Assembly (NCBI RefSeq): GCF_000003815.2
Contig: NC_049979.1
Span: 27,653,239-27,717,238 of the forward strand
Direction: 5' to 3'
From: Branchiostoma floridae
Lineage: Eukaryota; Chordata; Leptocardii; Amphioxiformes; Branchiostomatidae
DNA: 64,000 nt
The position numbers were made by a program, and so were the translations under genes. Below, piece by piece: positions 27,101 to 42,100 of the stretch. Numbering within the stretch: the first letter of the stretch is position 1; each line of letters opens with the position of its first letter. The notes beneath the pieces are model-generated. The model was given only the letters and a program-made list of their open reading frames with translations, was not told the DNA's origin and did not search any database.

Positions 27101-30100
27101 ATGCACATGTCAACAGCTCTGGGAATAGCTTTATTGCAGGTGTATTATAAGGCAGAACAGGAAAGTTATCATAGGCTATGTAATGACCAACCAACACAAT
27201 GAAAAATAACTTAACAATGCTAAAGTTGGTTGCTATATACATGTAGAAGGCTTTCTTATGAGCCATCTGTCTTAGACTGATGACATGTATTTGCTTTGTC
27301 CTAGTTTATAGGCTACGCAAGAACGTTAACCTTTTTGTGAGGACTTTGGCTTTGAAAATGATATGCTATTCAATGTCCACAAAAAATGCTGCATGTAGTT
27401 TCCGAGTGCACCTCTGTCACTCTTACATCCTCTTCTATTGATCAAATTGTATGAATAGTGTTTGAAATTTAGTCCTTCCTTTGTGCCTGTTGATATGTGT
27501 GTGCTTTACCTTTAGGAAGAAGTTGATATCTTCTTCAGGTGGAACATCCCTACGTGGTCTTCTGACCTTCTTTGTAGAAGGTTTAGCTGCAAGAAACAAT
27601 ACAATAGTTCCACATTATCTTATCTTCAAAATAAATCTACAAAATGACCAAAAAAATGAATTATACGTTGGTGCCAAAATAGAAAATCATGCAAAATATA
27701 CTCTTGTTGTATCAAAATGTCACATACAATATTGAAACCTTTAAAGTTCACTATAAAAGTTATTCATAGACTTTGATGATTAGCTCTGCATTTAGTTACA
27801 TATGCAATCACCTTCCAGTCATAAGCCTTGAACCATGATCATCTTCTCATCGAAATACTGTAAGGCATATGTTACAACACTGGTGATAGAATTACACTAG
27901 AAATGCTTTCCCTAGTACCTGACCAAAATGTGCATACTCACGTGGCTTCATGCCTGCCATGATCTCTCTGGCCTTGTCCACATACCCCAGCAGCTTCTTC
28001 AGCAGGATGTGGGCAAACCTGTTCTCCAGCAGGTTCATCTTCTCCTTCTCCTCATTCACTTGTCTAAGGAAGAGAGAGGAGAGGACTATCAAAACCTTAG
28101 GAAAGCATTGTTTCTGGCATGTCTTTATGCCCATCTGTGTGTGTCTCTGTATCAGTACTATTTAGAACATTAACCAGTGTGCAATACACCTGAACCTTGG
28201 GTGAAGAAGACCTAATATCTGTTAATCTGTAGCCAACCACCTCACTAAGAATTTGCCTGTATCAAAGAATTACTAGTACCATTTCTACCTGCATGATTTA
28301 TTAGAGTACAACAATGACACATGTTTTATCACTAAGGAGAGCAATCCTACAACCCACTGGCCAGGATGGTGGAGATTTCATCTGGTCTGTACCAAAGAAG
28401 CAACAGGCTAAGTACTATTTCTATCTGTGTGATTTACTAGAGTGGAACAATGATGCATTGTTCAGCACCAAGGACAGTAATCCTACATCTGACTGGTGAG
28501 GATGGTGGAAATTTTAGTTGGCCTGAACCAAAGAATTACCATTTCCATCTGCATGATTTACTTGAGTTTACTAAAGGGCACCAATGACACATGTTTCAGC
28601 ACCACGGACAGTAATCCTGCAATGGACTGGCCAAGATGCTGGAGATTTCAGTTGGCCTACACCAGCAAATTAACATTTCTAGCTGCATGATGTACTAGAA
28701 AGCAAGTTTATCAGCAACAAGGACAGCAATAGTACAACTGATTGGCCATATTGAGACCGTTGAGAACGTAATGTAACGAATTTCGAAGTTTTATCCCAGC
28801 AATTTACATGATTGACAAGGATTGCTACTCTTCAATGCACTTGACTTACCTGATGACACTGTAGCCATTCATCTGTAGGAATTTGATGATGTCCATGGCC
28901 TTGTCCCTGTGTTTGGCCTTCTCCTTGGCCGTCAGGGTGTCATATGGTGCTAACATGGGGTGGGTACCGCCTCCTTAGTCAAAACAAGAAACATAAACTT
29001 AAGGTAACTGACACAGGAGCTGATTTCAGTGGGTTGAAATAAAGCACGAAAGAAGTGTAGGGCTTGTATTACAGAGGAATAAGACAAGATTATTCTTTGG
29101 GGGCTGTAGACAATATTTTTTATTTAGACACACACATTCAACTGTAGCTGATTATTGCACTAGTCTTCTTGCAAACCATTCATACTCAGTATGTCGATGA
29201 AGGTTAGACATCCAATAAGATATGCCGAAAAGCAGTTACTCAAGCAACTGGATATGATTTTGGAAATGGTCAGACGTTTCAGATAGCATCCACTATCTTT
29301 CATCAGTGACACTTGAGTGATCTGGAAGAAACTGGTCTTTTATGCCGACCCCCCTCCCCCGCAACAAAACTTTAGCTCCTGTGACTAAAACAACTGTTAC
29401 AGGAACAACAAGACCAGTTTCTTCCAGAGCACTTCAGTGTCACTGACGAAAGATACTGGATGATATCTGAAATGTCTGACCATTTCCAAAATCAGATCCA
29501 GTTGCTTGAGTAACTGATTATACTTACTGATTCATACTGATTATTAATTGTTCTAAACTTTTATTTGTTTTAATAAAGCAGACATTTTAATATTTTAGTA
29601 CACAAGCTTCATTGCAAACCCTTCATATTCATTAGAAACCGTTCCAAACTTTTAGTCGTGTTAATGAAGTAAATATTGGTACCTTTACCCGCCAGTTCTT
29701 TCTGCTTGCTGACGCACCAAACGTCGTGGAAATTCTCTGCCAAACGGTCAGACATTGCCTGTGAATTGGGTACAGAGAAGAGGAGAAGGGTTCAGCTACA
29801 CAGAGAGAATGCATGAATTACCGGTCAAGATCAGAACAGACAATGTTGAAACTCATTGACAAGGAGCTCTTGTCCAGAACTTGTACAGCACATGTACAGA
29901 CTGTGCAACACATACAACTATGTAACTATCTAAACTTTAAACTTACCGTGGAATAAGCATACATGCAGCATATAAAGGCAATTGAGTGGATCTTAGAATA
30001 AGGCCACGTTGATTTGATTATATGGATGACAGCCCACACGCATTCAAATTTTTGTCCATTCCAAAAAATTTCAATCATAATGTAATCATACAAAGCTGCT

Positions 30101-33100
30101 GTAAGATGAGTAAATATATGCAGTTAAGGTGCAAAAACAAATATTGGAATATTAAAGTAAAAGGATAAGATTTGAAAGAACAAAACAGAAGAATCTATTG
30201 TTCTGTATTCCATGGTCTCTGTGTCTAATGAAATTTCAGTTTTGGGGTACCCAGAGGATGTCATTCATCTGGTTTGAATTACCAGTCAGCAAATCAAACA
30301 ATCAAACCAGGTGTATCTTTCGTGACTTTGCAATGTACATGTACATTGTGCCCTGTGGACATGTGTTTTTTCCAAACTTGCTATAACCACAAAAAGAAAT
30401 AGACCAGACAAGTAAACTGGCGGTTCTGTATATATGGATGCAAGGCATTGAAACCTGAGTTCACATGCACATCCATGTCGTACTGTCTCTACAAGAGTAT
30501 GAAAAAACATCATTTACAGAGTTTGTACATTGCAAAGTACAAGAAAGGAACAACATGAAGGTGATTAATGGTACTAATCATAGTTACAAATCCTCCCAGG
30601 ACTTATTAAGGTTACCCGCTAAGGATATGGTCATTGTCAGCAAGACGGTCAGTGCATTCAAATTTGCAACATTTCTATACATTAGGATTTTGAGCGAGAA
30701 AATAAGATGTGTATTGTACAAGAGACAAAGATTATCTATAATACCGGCATGTAACAAAAAGAAATGAAGTTTTACTTTTTTGCCATATTGGTGTCACATG
30801 ACTTGAGAAATACAACTAGCATTTAGTTTTTGATCACATTCATTTCCTACTTCTCTTTGGGTCTCTTCTAGACGTTTACCAATGTTTGATACTCACAGTG
30901 AGTTCTCTGGTTAGGGCAATCACCGACATGTCATATGGCTTGGGGTTATAGCCGTGAGGAGACTCAGCAGCAGCCTGCAATATACATGTATATAAAAAAA
31001 TTAGAATGCGAAAGTGATCTCAATCCAGTTTAGCTCACTGGAGAGCTACTCTTCCACTGGTTGTGACAGAGAAGACAGACACTATGTACAGTATTTACAG
31101 GAATCATTTATTTTACCAAGGAAATTCCCCTAGCTCTTTCTGACAAGCATGATGAACAATAGATCATTGCTTAATGTCCCACCCTACACACTGTAACCCT
31201 TCCCAGTAGCATACATGTACATGTCAGGTAAACAACACAGCCTAGATTCAAACTCACATCTTTTTGATCCAGGGGTAATGTCGCTTAACACTGGATTGTG
31301 CACACTACTCAACTACTGGACTATGCATGCTTCTCACTTAAAAGATAAACAGTGGAATCTGGTTGAAATGTAAATTTATAAAATGTTACCATACGTTCAA
31401 TACAATGAATCTAACAAAAGACTGCAGTATCATCACAGAACTATATTGTACGAATGGTCAACAAACATAGACTATGTTTTAACTACTTTACAGTTCTTGG
31501 CCAAAACACATATCAGCCAACTAACAAAGACCTACCTGTGTGTTGGTGGATTGAATCCTCCTGGTTCTCGCAGAGAGAGCCTGCTGCTCGGACTCCTTTG
31601 ACTTCTCAACTATCCATCCCCAGGCCAGACAGCAGCGTAGGGCCTCTGAGATGGGTGTACGATAGAAATCCTTCTCCTGAAGACACACACAAAACAAACA
31701 CAGCTTTCATTATCGTCATCATGGTTACGGCATTGATACATATACTGGAGCAGGCCATCATTGTTCTTCATTGTCTCTTCTCTGCGACTGGTATCATTGT
31801 GCCCCCCAGCTACCTATTACAGTCTTCTAAACAAAAAGCAGTATTTTGCCAGCTACCTAACCTACATGTACAAGGACATACTAGCTGTTGTCGTTCATGT
31901 TCATAGCCTGCTATCCAAACATATTATAGCTCCTGTGTCTCCTGTCATCTCCTCAAATATATTTCAGTGAGGACAGATTTGGAAGCTATAACACGTTTGG
32001 ATACAGGCTCATTCAGACATGAGGAATGGAACACAACGTTATGTTACTTGTTAAGTCAAGGTTTCCTACAAAACGTGTTTCCTACAAGATCCAGCAGAAG
32101 ACTTACATTTCCTTTGATGACTTCTATAAGATCTACATGTAAGTCATCAGCTTTCACTTTCTCGTACATTCCAAAGCATACAATCTGGAATAAATTGTGT
32201 TCCAAATACATACATGATCCTTGAAGAGCCTGTAAGGCTTCAACATGGGGTGTCTCTTTGCTCCTTCATCAAGCTCTTCACCAAAGGCCCAGGCAGCATT
32301 GTACTGTGGAGAAACAGGAAGGTAACATGTTTCTAACTCATAATATTATGTAATCTGCTCCTTTAATTGCAATGGGAATGCATTTTTCAATCAACTGATA
32401 CCTCACTAGTAATTCAAAAAGACTGGTACTGATAGGAATATATAACCTCATTCAGTAGCCCACAGTGAATACATACATTTGTATGCTACTAAATTGCTTG
32501 TTGCTAGCTTTGTTAACAAGGCTTTGCACATACATTGTACAGGACTGGTTGAAAAACATTTTTAACTTCCTACAAAAGTCACTTATGTATGGTATTTCTA
32601 CTTTATAATGTTTTTCATAGTCCACCAAATCTGTACCTACCTTTTCATAAGCCCACATGTCATGAGTTTGCTCAGCAAGTTTATTGACAAATCCAGAGAA
32701 GTCAATTGGCAGATTAGTTCTGTGAAATATAAAAATATGTATACATGTCAAAATAAAGCAAAAATGACCACTGGTAACCACTAACAGCTGCCATCTCAAT
32801 TCATGCACACATCTCCTACCAAATACCCTAATGCATTTAGTTTGTGAATTTTTTGGCTAGGGCAACACCAATTCAATTTCTTGTTTCTCAGATTTTTGCA
32901 GGAAAATAATAAAGCAGGGAGCAAGATAGAAAGAGCATAGAAATTGGCATCCATAATAACAACAGACCTAAATACTACCACACTAGGCCAAATAACATCT
33001 TAAATGGTAGCATTTGCACTTTTAAAGCATTTAAAGCATTTAAAAGTGGAATAATTTAACTGACATTTCATAGTTTAATAATAATTCAAAAGACAAGAAG

Positions 33101-36100
33101 TTTCTTCAATTGTTGGTGCCCAAATACGAGTACTTGGGGTTGATATTTCAAATAAGAAGGAATAAATCAATTTTGAGTGAGCTAACACTGTAATCACATG
33201 TAGATGAACCCTACTAAGTGCCACTTACTTGTCAATGTTGACTGGTACGGGCACATAGTTCCCCTCCTTGTCAGTGTGGCTGTATCTCTGCCAGCTCTCA
33301 TCGTCCTTCACCAGAGCATAGTCTGGCGACAGGGCGCAGGCAATGGCCGTCAGGCACGGCAGGGTTTTGGAGAACAAGGACGGTTCATAAGGCTGATAAA
33401 AAAGGAATAAGATTGATACAAAATTTGTTATCACAAAGCACAGTAGGGACATCTTTGTTGAAGGAGCATTTGGATGTGCAAAAGCTAGGTGTGACAGGTC
33501 GTTCAGTGTACAAAATGTAATATAACCAGCTGCTGCCCTGCCGCATGCCTGCAAAGCTGGTGTGTTATGCCGAAGGACAGTTATATTGGCTATATAGATA
33601 CAGATAAGACATAATCAAAATAATTTCCACCACCGGCCTTTGCAGATAGCAGATGAAAACGGTAAGATTCCTTATTTTAAAAACACACTGACAGATCGAG
33701 CTGACAATACTTTAGGTGAAATTCAACAACAATGTAGCCACTTGTTTTGCATTGTCTAATCTGCTTAGGATTCCATGACATTCACAGATGATATGCACAA
33801 AGATTCTGTATGTAACACCAGTCTCTGAAGCCTGTCTACAAGAAATATATATGTATAAAAAGTAAATGCTGCTATTGATTGATAATTGAACCTTACCCTC
33901 TTTGCCAAGGCATCAAAAACGCCAGAGAACAGGTTCATAGTCAGCCTTTTCTCCTCATCACTGGCACAGCCGTAGTCTCCCCAGCCTCCAAGGGTGCCGT
34001 AGTACTTGGAACATCTCTCAAAGTGAAGAGTCAGCAGCTATGGAGAAAACATGGTAAAACAGATTTACAATCAAATAAGATTCTACAACTGTCTTTCATT
34101 TAACATTCTTTTCGTCAAAATATCCTTCAGGCAGTGTAAAAGCTTTTGCAAGCTGGAATCGTTTTCTTCACACAGGTACATCTGATCAAGATGGAGATGC
34201 AAGTACACTTACCCTCAGTGGTACAAAAGTGTATTCATTCAGAGAAGGCAGATCGTAGGAGAGTTTCCTCAGTAGTCTCTGCATCATGCTGGGTCGGAGC
34301 TCCCTGTAGGAACAGAATAAACGGTACTTGTAAGCAGACATATAATTGCAGACACTAAAAATACTTTGAAAAGGGCTTGTACTTTTGTTTTGTAAACCAG
34401 ATGGATCAAAAATGAAGTACTGTACTAATTTATACTGTACAAAGTCATGTATGTGTACTGTAATAGCACAACATGTACATGTAGAAATACACGTATGTCA
34501 TGCCTGGGCCGGAATAACAGCAAATACAGTTGTTACGGACCGGTCCATATTTTACGGTATTGCATAGGCTTTGAAGTTGTATTGCACGTGCTTCCATCAA
34601 GTGATTTGAACACACTTTGCATGGACAATTGGGCTGCTGTTACATTGGAATTTATATTGTCCCAAAGTTTTGTTCGAGGCCACCCCAATTTCTCAACTTC
34701 TGGGCATTTTGTACTGAGATGTATTTTTGACTGGACATGGCATAAATAATTGCCCTCGGTCCCAGCCCCCAGCAGATTGGACTGGCCCGTGATATGGATT
34801 ACATCCTGTCGTATTCTATACATACCTGGCAACTGCTACCAAGAAGTCGGACACAGTGTCCCTCTGTGCGGTGGTGAGAGACCTGCAGCGAGACAGCCTG
34901 TAGGCCTGGTGCAGGAGGGAGTCGATCAGGTTGGCCCTGTGGTCACAGTTGGCAAACAGGTGGGAGTTCCTGGTGAGCAGGGGCAGCACGGAGTTGCACA
35001 TGTACCTGTTCAGTGCCAGGGCCATGTCACAGTTGTGCATCTCATCCTGGAGGGTCAAGAAAATACTGATATTACCAGAATGTCAGTTTCCAAATTGATA
35101 ATTATGTAATATTTTCTACATTAATAGTTGGTATAGAAAAGACATTGGCTAGGACAAAAAATGTTGTGTGTCCACTTGAACATAGTCTTCTTCAGCACAC
35201 AACCATCTTTTATCATTCTCTAGATGTTTCAATGACAATCTGTCATCTTCATCAGTGCGTAACAAACAGTTTCCACTGGTGCTACTAAGTGAACCTTAAA
35301 TGTCAGTGCAAATAGAACTTGATCCATTGTGAGGCAATAACATACGTAACTTTTCCTTGTCGGAAAAACCTGCCAACCCTAGCCTATTTTGACCAGGACC
35401 ATTGGCAAGGTACACTAAATTTCTTATCTAACAACTGACTGACAAAATTCAAAGCGACCTCTTGTGTTTTAAACCCTGTTAACAGAGGAGGACTGTGAAC
35501 CTACCGACCACAGTTTTTTCAGGGCCATAAACAGAAGCACTACATTTTTTCTAAGGCCTCATTAACCTTAGTCTAGATTAAATGTACATGTACGTTTAAA
35601 CACAATCTGAAGGAAACACTATGAACACTATGACAAACAGACACTTACAGTGTCCAAGCTGTTGGCGGACCTGAGATCTGGCAAGAATGCCACTTCGATC
35701 AGCCTAAGCAGCACCTCACGTGTCTCGATACCGTACACCCGGTCCAGGAACACCACTACTCCTGCCTTATGTATAGGTGTAAAACCCTGCTCCATTCCTT
35801 GAGCCACACCTGTATAAAGGAATCAATTGTTAAATAAGGAAGCTGCAAACAAGTATCTTAAGACTGTTTTCAAAACACATTTGCTAACAGTCCCCAGCAC
35901 ACTGCAAACAGGTGCCAATTAGTCGCCTGAATGGCAAATTTTTCAAAGGTTTTAAAAAGATCATAATTGGCAATGTTGGCACAAACTAGACAGTCAATTA
36001 GTTTGATGATTACTTGAAATCTCTTTTGAAAATTTTTGATGAACCATAAAAATTGTACTAGATTTTGATTTAGTGGTAACACTACAGTTTCCAATAATGT

Positions 36101-39100
36101 TATCTTGCACCTAATTTGGGTTTGAAACTGAGGATGTGACATTCTGGGTGCGGCCATTTTGTTCGTAGAAGTCAGATACATTTTTGTATCTTACCCACGT
36201 GTGGCACGAAAGTGTGATCACAAGGGATGATTGGCAAACAATATGCACCAACAGTGAGATACCAGCTATAACACTTTTGTTTGTCTTTCTTGTACAATCA
36301 TAGACCAGAGGTAACCCTTCATCACCCACCTGCCCTGAGTTCCAGAGATGTAGGCAGTCTGAACTTCAGGGCCAGCACACCCTCCAGGTCAGGCATCACC
36401 ACCAGGCTCCTCAAGATGGCACGGATCCTCAGGGCCTCACTCTTACCCTGCATAATGAGCTGTTAACACAAACAAACAGTTTTAACAGCACATCTAACAG
36501 CCCAGTACACAGCTTAGTCTCAATTCTTTCTTCTTCTTCTCAATATTAAACTGCTGTTCTTTTGCGCAGATAATATAAATGACATCACAAACCATCCACC
36601 TTGCATGGATCATCAGATTCAAATTAATCAATTTTACTCTGAACAACAGATTTTGTAGTACACCTCTCAACTACAACTGTAGTATGCATCTTTAACTACA
36701 ACTGTGTAGAAAATGAAGTTCATTTTGTATGCAGTGTTCACCATAGTGATGCCCTGAATGTAGGGACCACACAATCTAAACAGTCAAAAAAAGACGAATT
36801 CTTTCTGATATATATAATGATATCCTTAGACAACATTGTATAACAAAAACTGTGTAAATTTGAATACACTTGCTTAAAGAAGAGGGAAGATACATAATCA
36901 TGTACATGTACATTTAACAGCTTGGTAAACGATACATTCAGTGGTACATGATGTACAAAATGTAGCATACACGTAGCTTTAGATGTTTTGTTTGTCTATT
37001 TGTTCACTGGTAAGACTACAAGTCATGATTTTACCTTTAATCTTGTAATGGTATATGGTATGGTAAAAGTATCGCATCTAGCCCATTACATGTGGGAAAG
37101 AACGTGCAAATAAAGATCAACTCTACTGAATAAAAGGTTCTGAAGAATGGTACATGTATGGATCATCAACATTGTACTATTTGACCTTCTCCACTTACAT
37201 TTTGGTCAGGAGAGCACTTCCCCAGCAGCTCGATAAGTGCAGAGTAGAAGGTGATGATGCAGTAGGCCATGTCCACCTGGATATCTCCCTCACGGTCTCC
37301 TGGAGGTAGTCTTAACATGGGCAGAATGGAAAATACATTCAATCTCGGACATTTTTTAGATGACGCTTTCATTAATTAAACGGTGAACCATAAGATGTTA
37401 GTCTTGTGTTCTTGCTGTAAATTCCAAGTTGAATGTTGATATCAGTGAAAGAATATAAAGGGATTACTGACAAATGGCACCAGGTAGTATATCCTCATAT
37501 TGTGTGGCTTTAGAATTATTTGCTTCAGAACTTCACAACTTAGAGCCCTGACAGCAATATCATGTACATACACTTTACAAAAGAGAGACTGTAATATAAT
37601 AAACTGAAACATTGACCATACACTATGTCAATCTGCTATTCTGTTGATATTCCCATAGCCATATCTAAGATAGCGTATTATCATGTTGATTGTCTTGCTC
37701 ATTAAATGGATTTATGGATACATTAAGGAAAGGAAATTCATGAGTTTGGCAAGCCAGTTAAAAGTTACTTTGAGTTGTTTTCTATCACCTTCATCATGGT
37801 GTTACAAACTCTACTACATGTACTTATAAATGCAGCCAAAATGTCGAAAATTGACTGTGATGGTGACAAAAGACTGTACTTTACCTGTCCTGAGGAGCAG
37901 GCCTATTCTTGAGCTCATCCTCATCTATGGTGACCTCAGGGATCTTGTACAGCTCCATGGCTTCCTTAATGGTGACCAGGAGACCTTTCCCCTCCTCCCC
38001 AAGGGCTGGACCCAGGCACTCAGGCCTGCGGATCAGCTGACGGACTACAAGCATGGAGTTCTCCTCCACACACTCATCTGTCAAAAGCAGCACAATCATT
38101 TCAGATGAAGCGCTTTTCTCATACCCATCATGAATGGGACTCAGCTACCCATATGGTGCATTTCTAAATGCACATTCAAAAAAGGATACATAATTAAGAA
38201 ATTAAAAAATCTTTTAAAAAAAAAAGCAACAATGAGACGTGCAACCATTACAGTAACTGTTTGCAAATTTCATGTTTGCGTCAATAGAGTATGCTTTGGT
38301 CCCATTTATCGTTTTTCGTCAAGCACGGAAATCACTATTAAAACAGTGGTGTAATCAAACATGACAGGTACATTTGTATAGTTATCTATTGACCAGTTGT
38401 CAGACAAATCAGCTGGCAACGACCATTTTCCGTCACACACAGAAAACCTAATCTACCTCGTCAACGGCTGTTTAGTTACCAAAATATCCAACATTTATAA
38501 TACTTCTGGCCTGTACACAATCAATTGGCTCTCTCTACCTTTAACCCAGACAGTCTGCTTGAGGAAGTCTATGTATCTCTCAGCCTCGATGGGGTCCCAG
38601 CCGATGTCGGCGCTCAGCAGCTTGTTGTGGTGCATGCTGGAGCGGGCCAGGTAGTTCACCACCTTCTCCAGGTGGGTCTCCCTCACGGCCAGGGCAAGCT
38701 CATGGTTGTCCATCACTGATGCTGAGGCCACGTCCAGTGGGGTGGCACCTCTCATGGCAGGGTCACCTGGAAAAGGGCAACAGATATGTTACATGCATGG
38801 TAGCATGCATAGTCCAGTAGTCTGCCTGTCAGTGACTTCGTCTGTCTGCATATGTGCATGTGTCTGTACTGCATTTTCTAATTGGTCTGCCAAAAGGTGC
38901 TTGTCAGCTTACCTTGTTAGTCCAGGAAGTGAAAACTGCTGTAACAACAAATGAAGCTTCATCACCAATGTCACAAAGGAATTTCACCAGAGACTGGAGC
39001 AATGCAGATATAGAATGATTTGTGTTCTGTAACAACAACTAAAATTTCAGAACCAAGGAGGGAAGGAACATCAGTAGGAGTTTGAAAGTGACACAAATAT

Positions 39101-42100
39101 TGAATGATTTGTATTCTGTTTTCACTGACAATGAGGACCAGTTTCAGGCCCGGACCTGGACCTGAACCGTACCTGTACCTAACTTTTCTGTACCAGTATC
39201 AACCCCTAGTGCTGCTACAAAAATTGGGCAAATAAGCCCTGAATTGAAAACCAATCAGCATAAATTGTGCATTACTTGTCCAAATGACCTCAAACTTGGT
39301 ATCAGAATGGAAGTGCAAGTGGTGGTTTACTCACTTAAGCCGAAAGAACTGTTGTCCAGCAGGTAGGACAGGTGGTCAAACATGGCCTTCTGGTTCTGTT
39401 TGCTGCAGCGGCAGAAGTAACACAGGAACCTACAGCTTTCCTCCACCAACTTGGGGAACAACAGCTGCAGGTACAGGAGAGGATTATAGTATGTTAGTCA
39501 TTTGTCTAAACATGTCATGGCAAAGGGCTATTCTTTCTCTAGCTTGACAGCAAAGGTCCTAAAGGGAGCACGTCATACTGTAAAAGAATTTATAATTACT
39601 ACTGATTTTTAAGATTGTGGTGTTTAATTTTATGGTAAGAAGAAGATACAGTGTTCAAGGTGGTTTTGTTTGAAATAGAGCTATAGTCACATACTGCTAC
39701 AGTCACCTTTACAGACAGGTGACTTTACAGACATTCGGAAAGTACCTACTAGCTACTCAGCAAGGGTACTACAGATAATGTACAATACAATGTATAATAA
39801 AATTATCATGTCATACCTGCAGGACTGCAATAATGTTCAATACGGGTGTTCCAGACAGGGTGATAACTTGAGTTACCACATGGGCTTCTACTGTTATCAC
39901 ACAGGCTTCAATGCAGTAATTTTAGCTCACCTCTGGTGCACTCAAAAGCAGCGCACTCGGTGCACACGAAGAACGTTTGATTGACTCTATGGAAACCTGT
40001 GTGATACAGTCACCCATATTGACCACCCATTATGAACTTTATTACAGCCCAGGTATTACACAAAGAATAATGTTGTACCTCAGTCGATCCCTCCGGAGTC
40101 TTCCCCAGCACATTGACCATGACAGTCATGACAGTCTCGTGAATGTTCAGTGCCCTCAGCAGATGGGGGTGCTGGTAGAACACTACATTGTTCATCAGGC
40201 CTCTGTGGATACAAGCAGAGATAAAAAGTGTTACAAACAAATATTGCCATCATTAACTATCCATCCATGTTCTATTTCAGTATGCAATCAGCAAAAAATT
40301 GGCAATATCAAAACATTAATAAAGAAACATTTGTATACATGTACATGAAGGGGGCCACATTTGTGTAAAACAATGGGGCTTCAGGGCAAAAACCAGCTAT
40401 GACATATGCACCAGGCGCACACTACAAAAAGACCCTGACAAACAATAGCAAACACTATCATTATGCACTTGCATAAATAATACATTTTGAGGACATTATG
40501 CAGTACTTTTGACGCTCAGATTTTTTAAAAAAATGGACACCCTTAGGTGCAACAGAAGGTGTTCCTCTGACGGGAATGTTGGTGCACCAACAAATGACTC
40601 TCTGGTTTCAATCCACAAAATTTGATTAAAAAAACTCACAAGTATCCCTACGCCTGGTATGCTATGTTACCATTGCTTATTCAGGAAAAAGCAAATCTTA
40701 ATTTCTGGGAATTATTCTGGATTGCCTCCAAGTTACTGCATCTAATGGCCACATTGGTTTAATTATATTGGATGATATACTCAGGTGCATCAATTTTCAC
40801 CTTTTTCCAAACTTTCTTGACCATTTACATTTCATAATGATGGAAATTTTTTGCCCAACTTTTTTTCCCATACTTGCCTCAGTTTCGGTGTTCTCAAAGG
40901 ATGTCATCCATATAATTGAATCAATATGGCTTAACACATCACCAGGCACAGCAACTTACGCCAGCCCATGGATCATGAGCTCCTCCTCCTCTGTCCCCAT
41001 CTGCACATTCAGCAAGGAGCGGATTTGTACAATGGACCCCAGCAGTCTGCGGACATCGTCAACAGACCTGTCACTGATCGTGTAGGACTTCTCCAGGGCA
41101 CGTTGCAGCTGGAGAGGGAAATGGCACAAAAGAAAGAATTCAAGACCACCTTCAAAGGAATTTGAATGGGTACTGGTCACTTCTAACTAGTTCACACTTG
41201 GAATCAAAGTTGGACCCCTTCTCTCACAGGCAAAATATTGCCTGTCTGTCTCTTTGTTATTGATACTTTCATGGCCTGGCTCTGATAATCTTACACTACT
41301 TTGAAAGCCTTTCAGTGTAACACAAGGTTTTTCTCTAGCCTGCATCATTATGCTGTTCAATTACCAGTCTCAATGTCTTTCTACAGCAACTGCTTCTTTC
41401 CTTGGACTACCTCTCTCGCTGACAACTATTTTCTTACTGTATACACTCGCCATGTCATATCAAAGACTTGAAACATGGTACATTTTGCTTTCTCTACTTA
41501 GCACTCAGGGGAAATAGTATGGTAGTTTAACGTTAACACAAAGACCACTGCCAGTGGACTAGCCCCCTACTGTAGCAATTGCATAAAGCTATGTGGCTAC
41601 AGAACGCAGATGGGCACTGCCTGATGACCATTTGGGGCAGGTAGGACTTAACCTTTTTAACTTTACATACAATGTATAAAAGGCAAAGTCATAAAACTGT
41701 TGAGAACTGGGTTGCCTACCTCTCCGATGCTGTCGTACTGCCTGTGGAGTAGGCTGAACATCTCCCTGACCAGGGCGGGGTCCTCCAGGTGAGCCTCGGT
41801 GGCCCACTTCACCATGAGCTGGGACACCAGCTGCTGCAGGTTCTCTACACAACCACAGGTGGGAAACAGTTGGCATGGGCTTATACTTCTCTACACAACC
41901 ACAGGTGGGAAACAGTTGGCATGGGCTTATACTTCTCTACACAACCACAGGTGGGAAACAGTTGGCATGGGCTTATACTTCTCTACATAACCACAGGTGG
42001 GAAACAGTTGGCATGGGCTTTTACTTCTCTACACAACCACAGGTGGGAAACAGTTGGCATGGGCTTATACTTCTCTACACAACCACAGGTGGGAAACAGT

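Noticed and set aside
37199-37305. Nearest acceptor (CTCCAG) for exon 34
   Set aside because: It would place a TGA in frame after exon 33; the upstream acceptor TTAAG gives correct phase.
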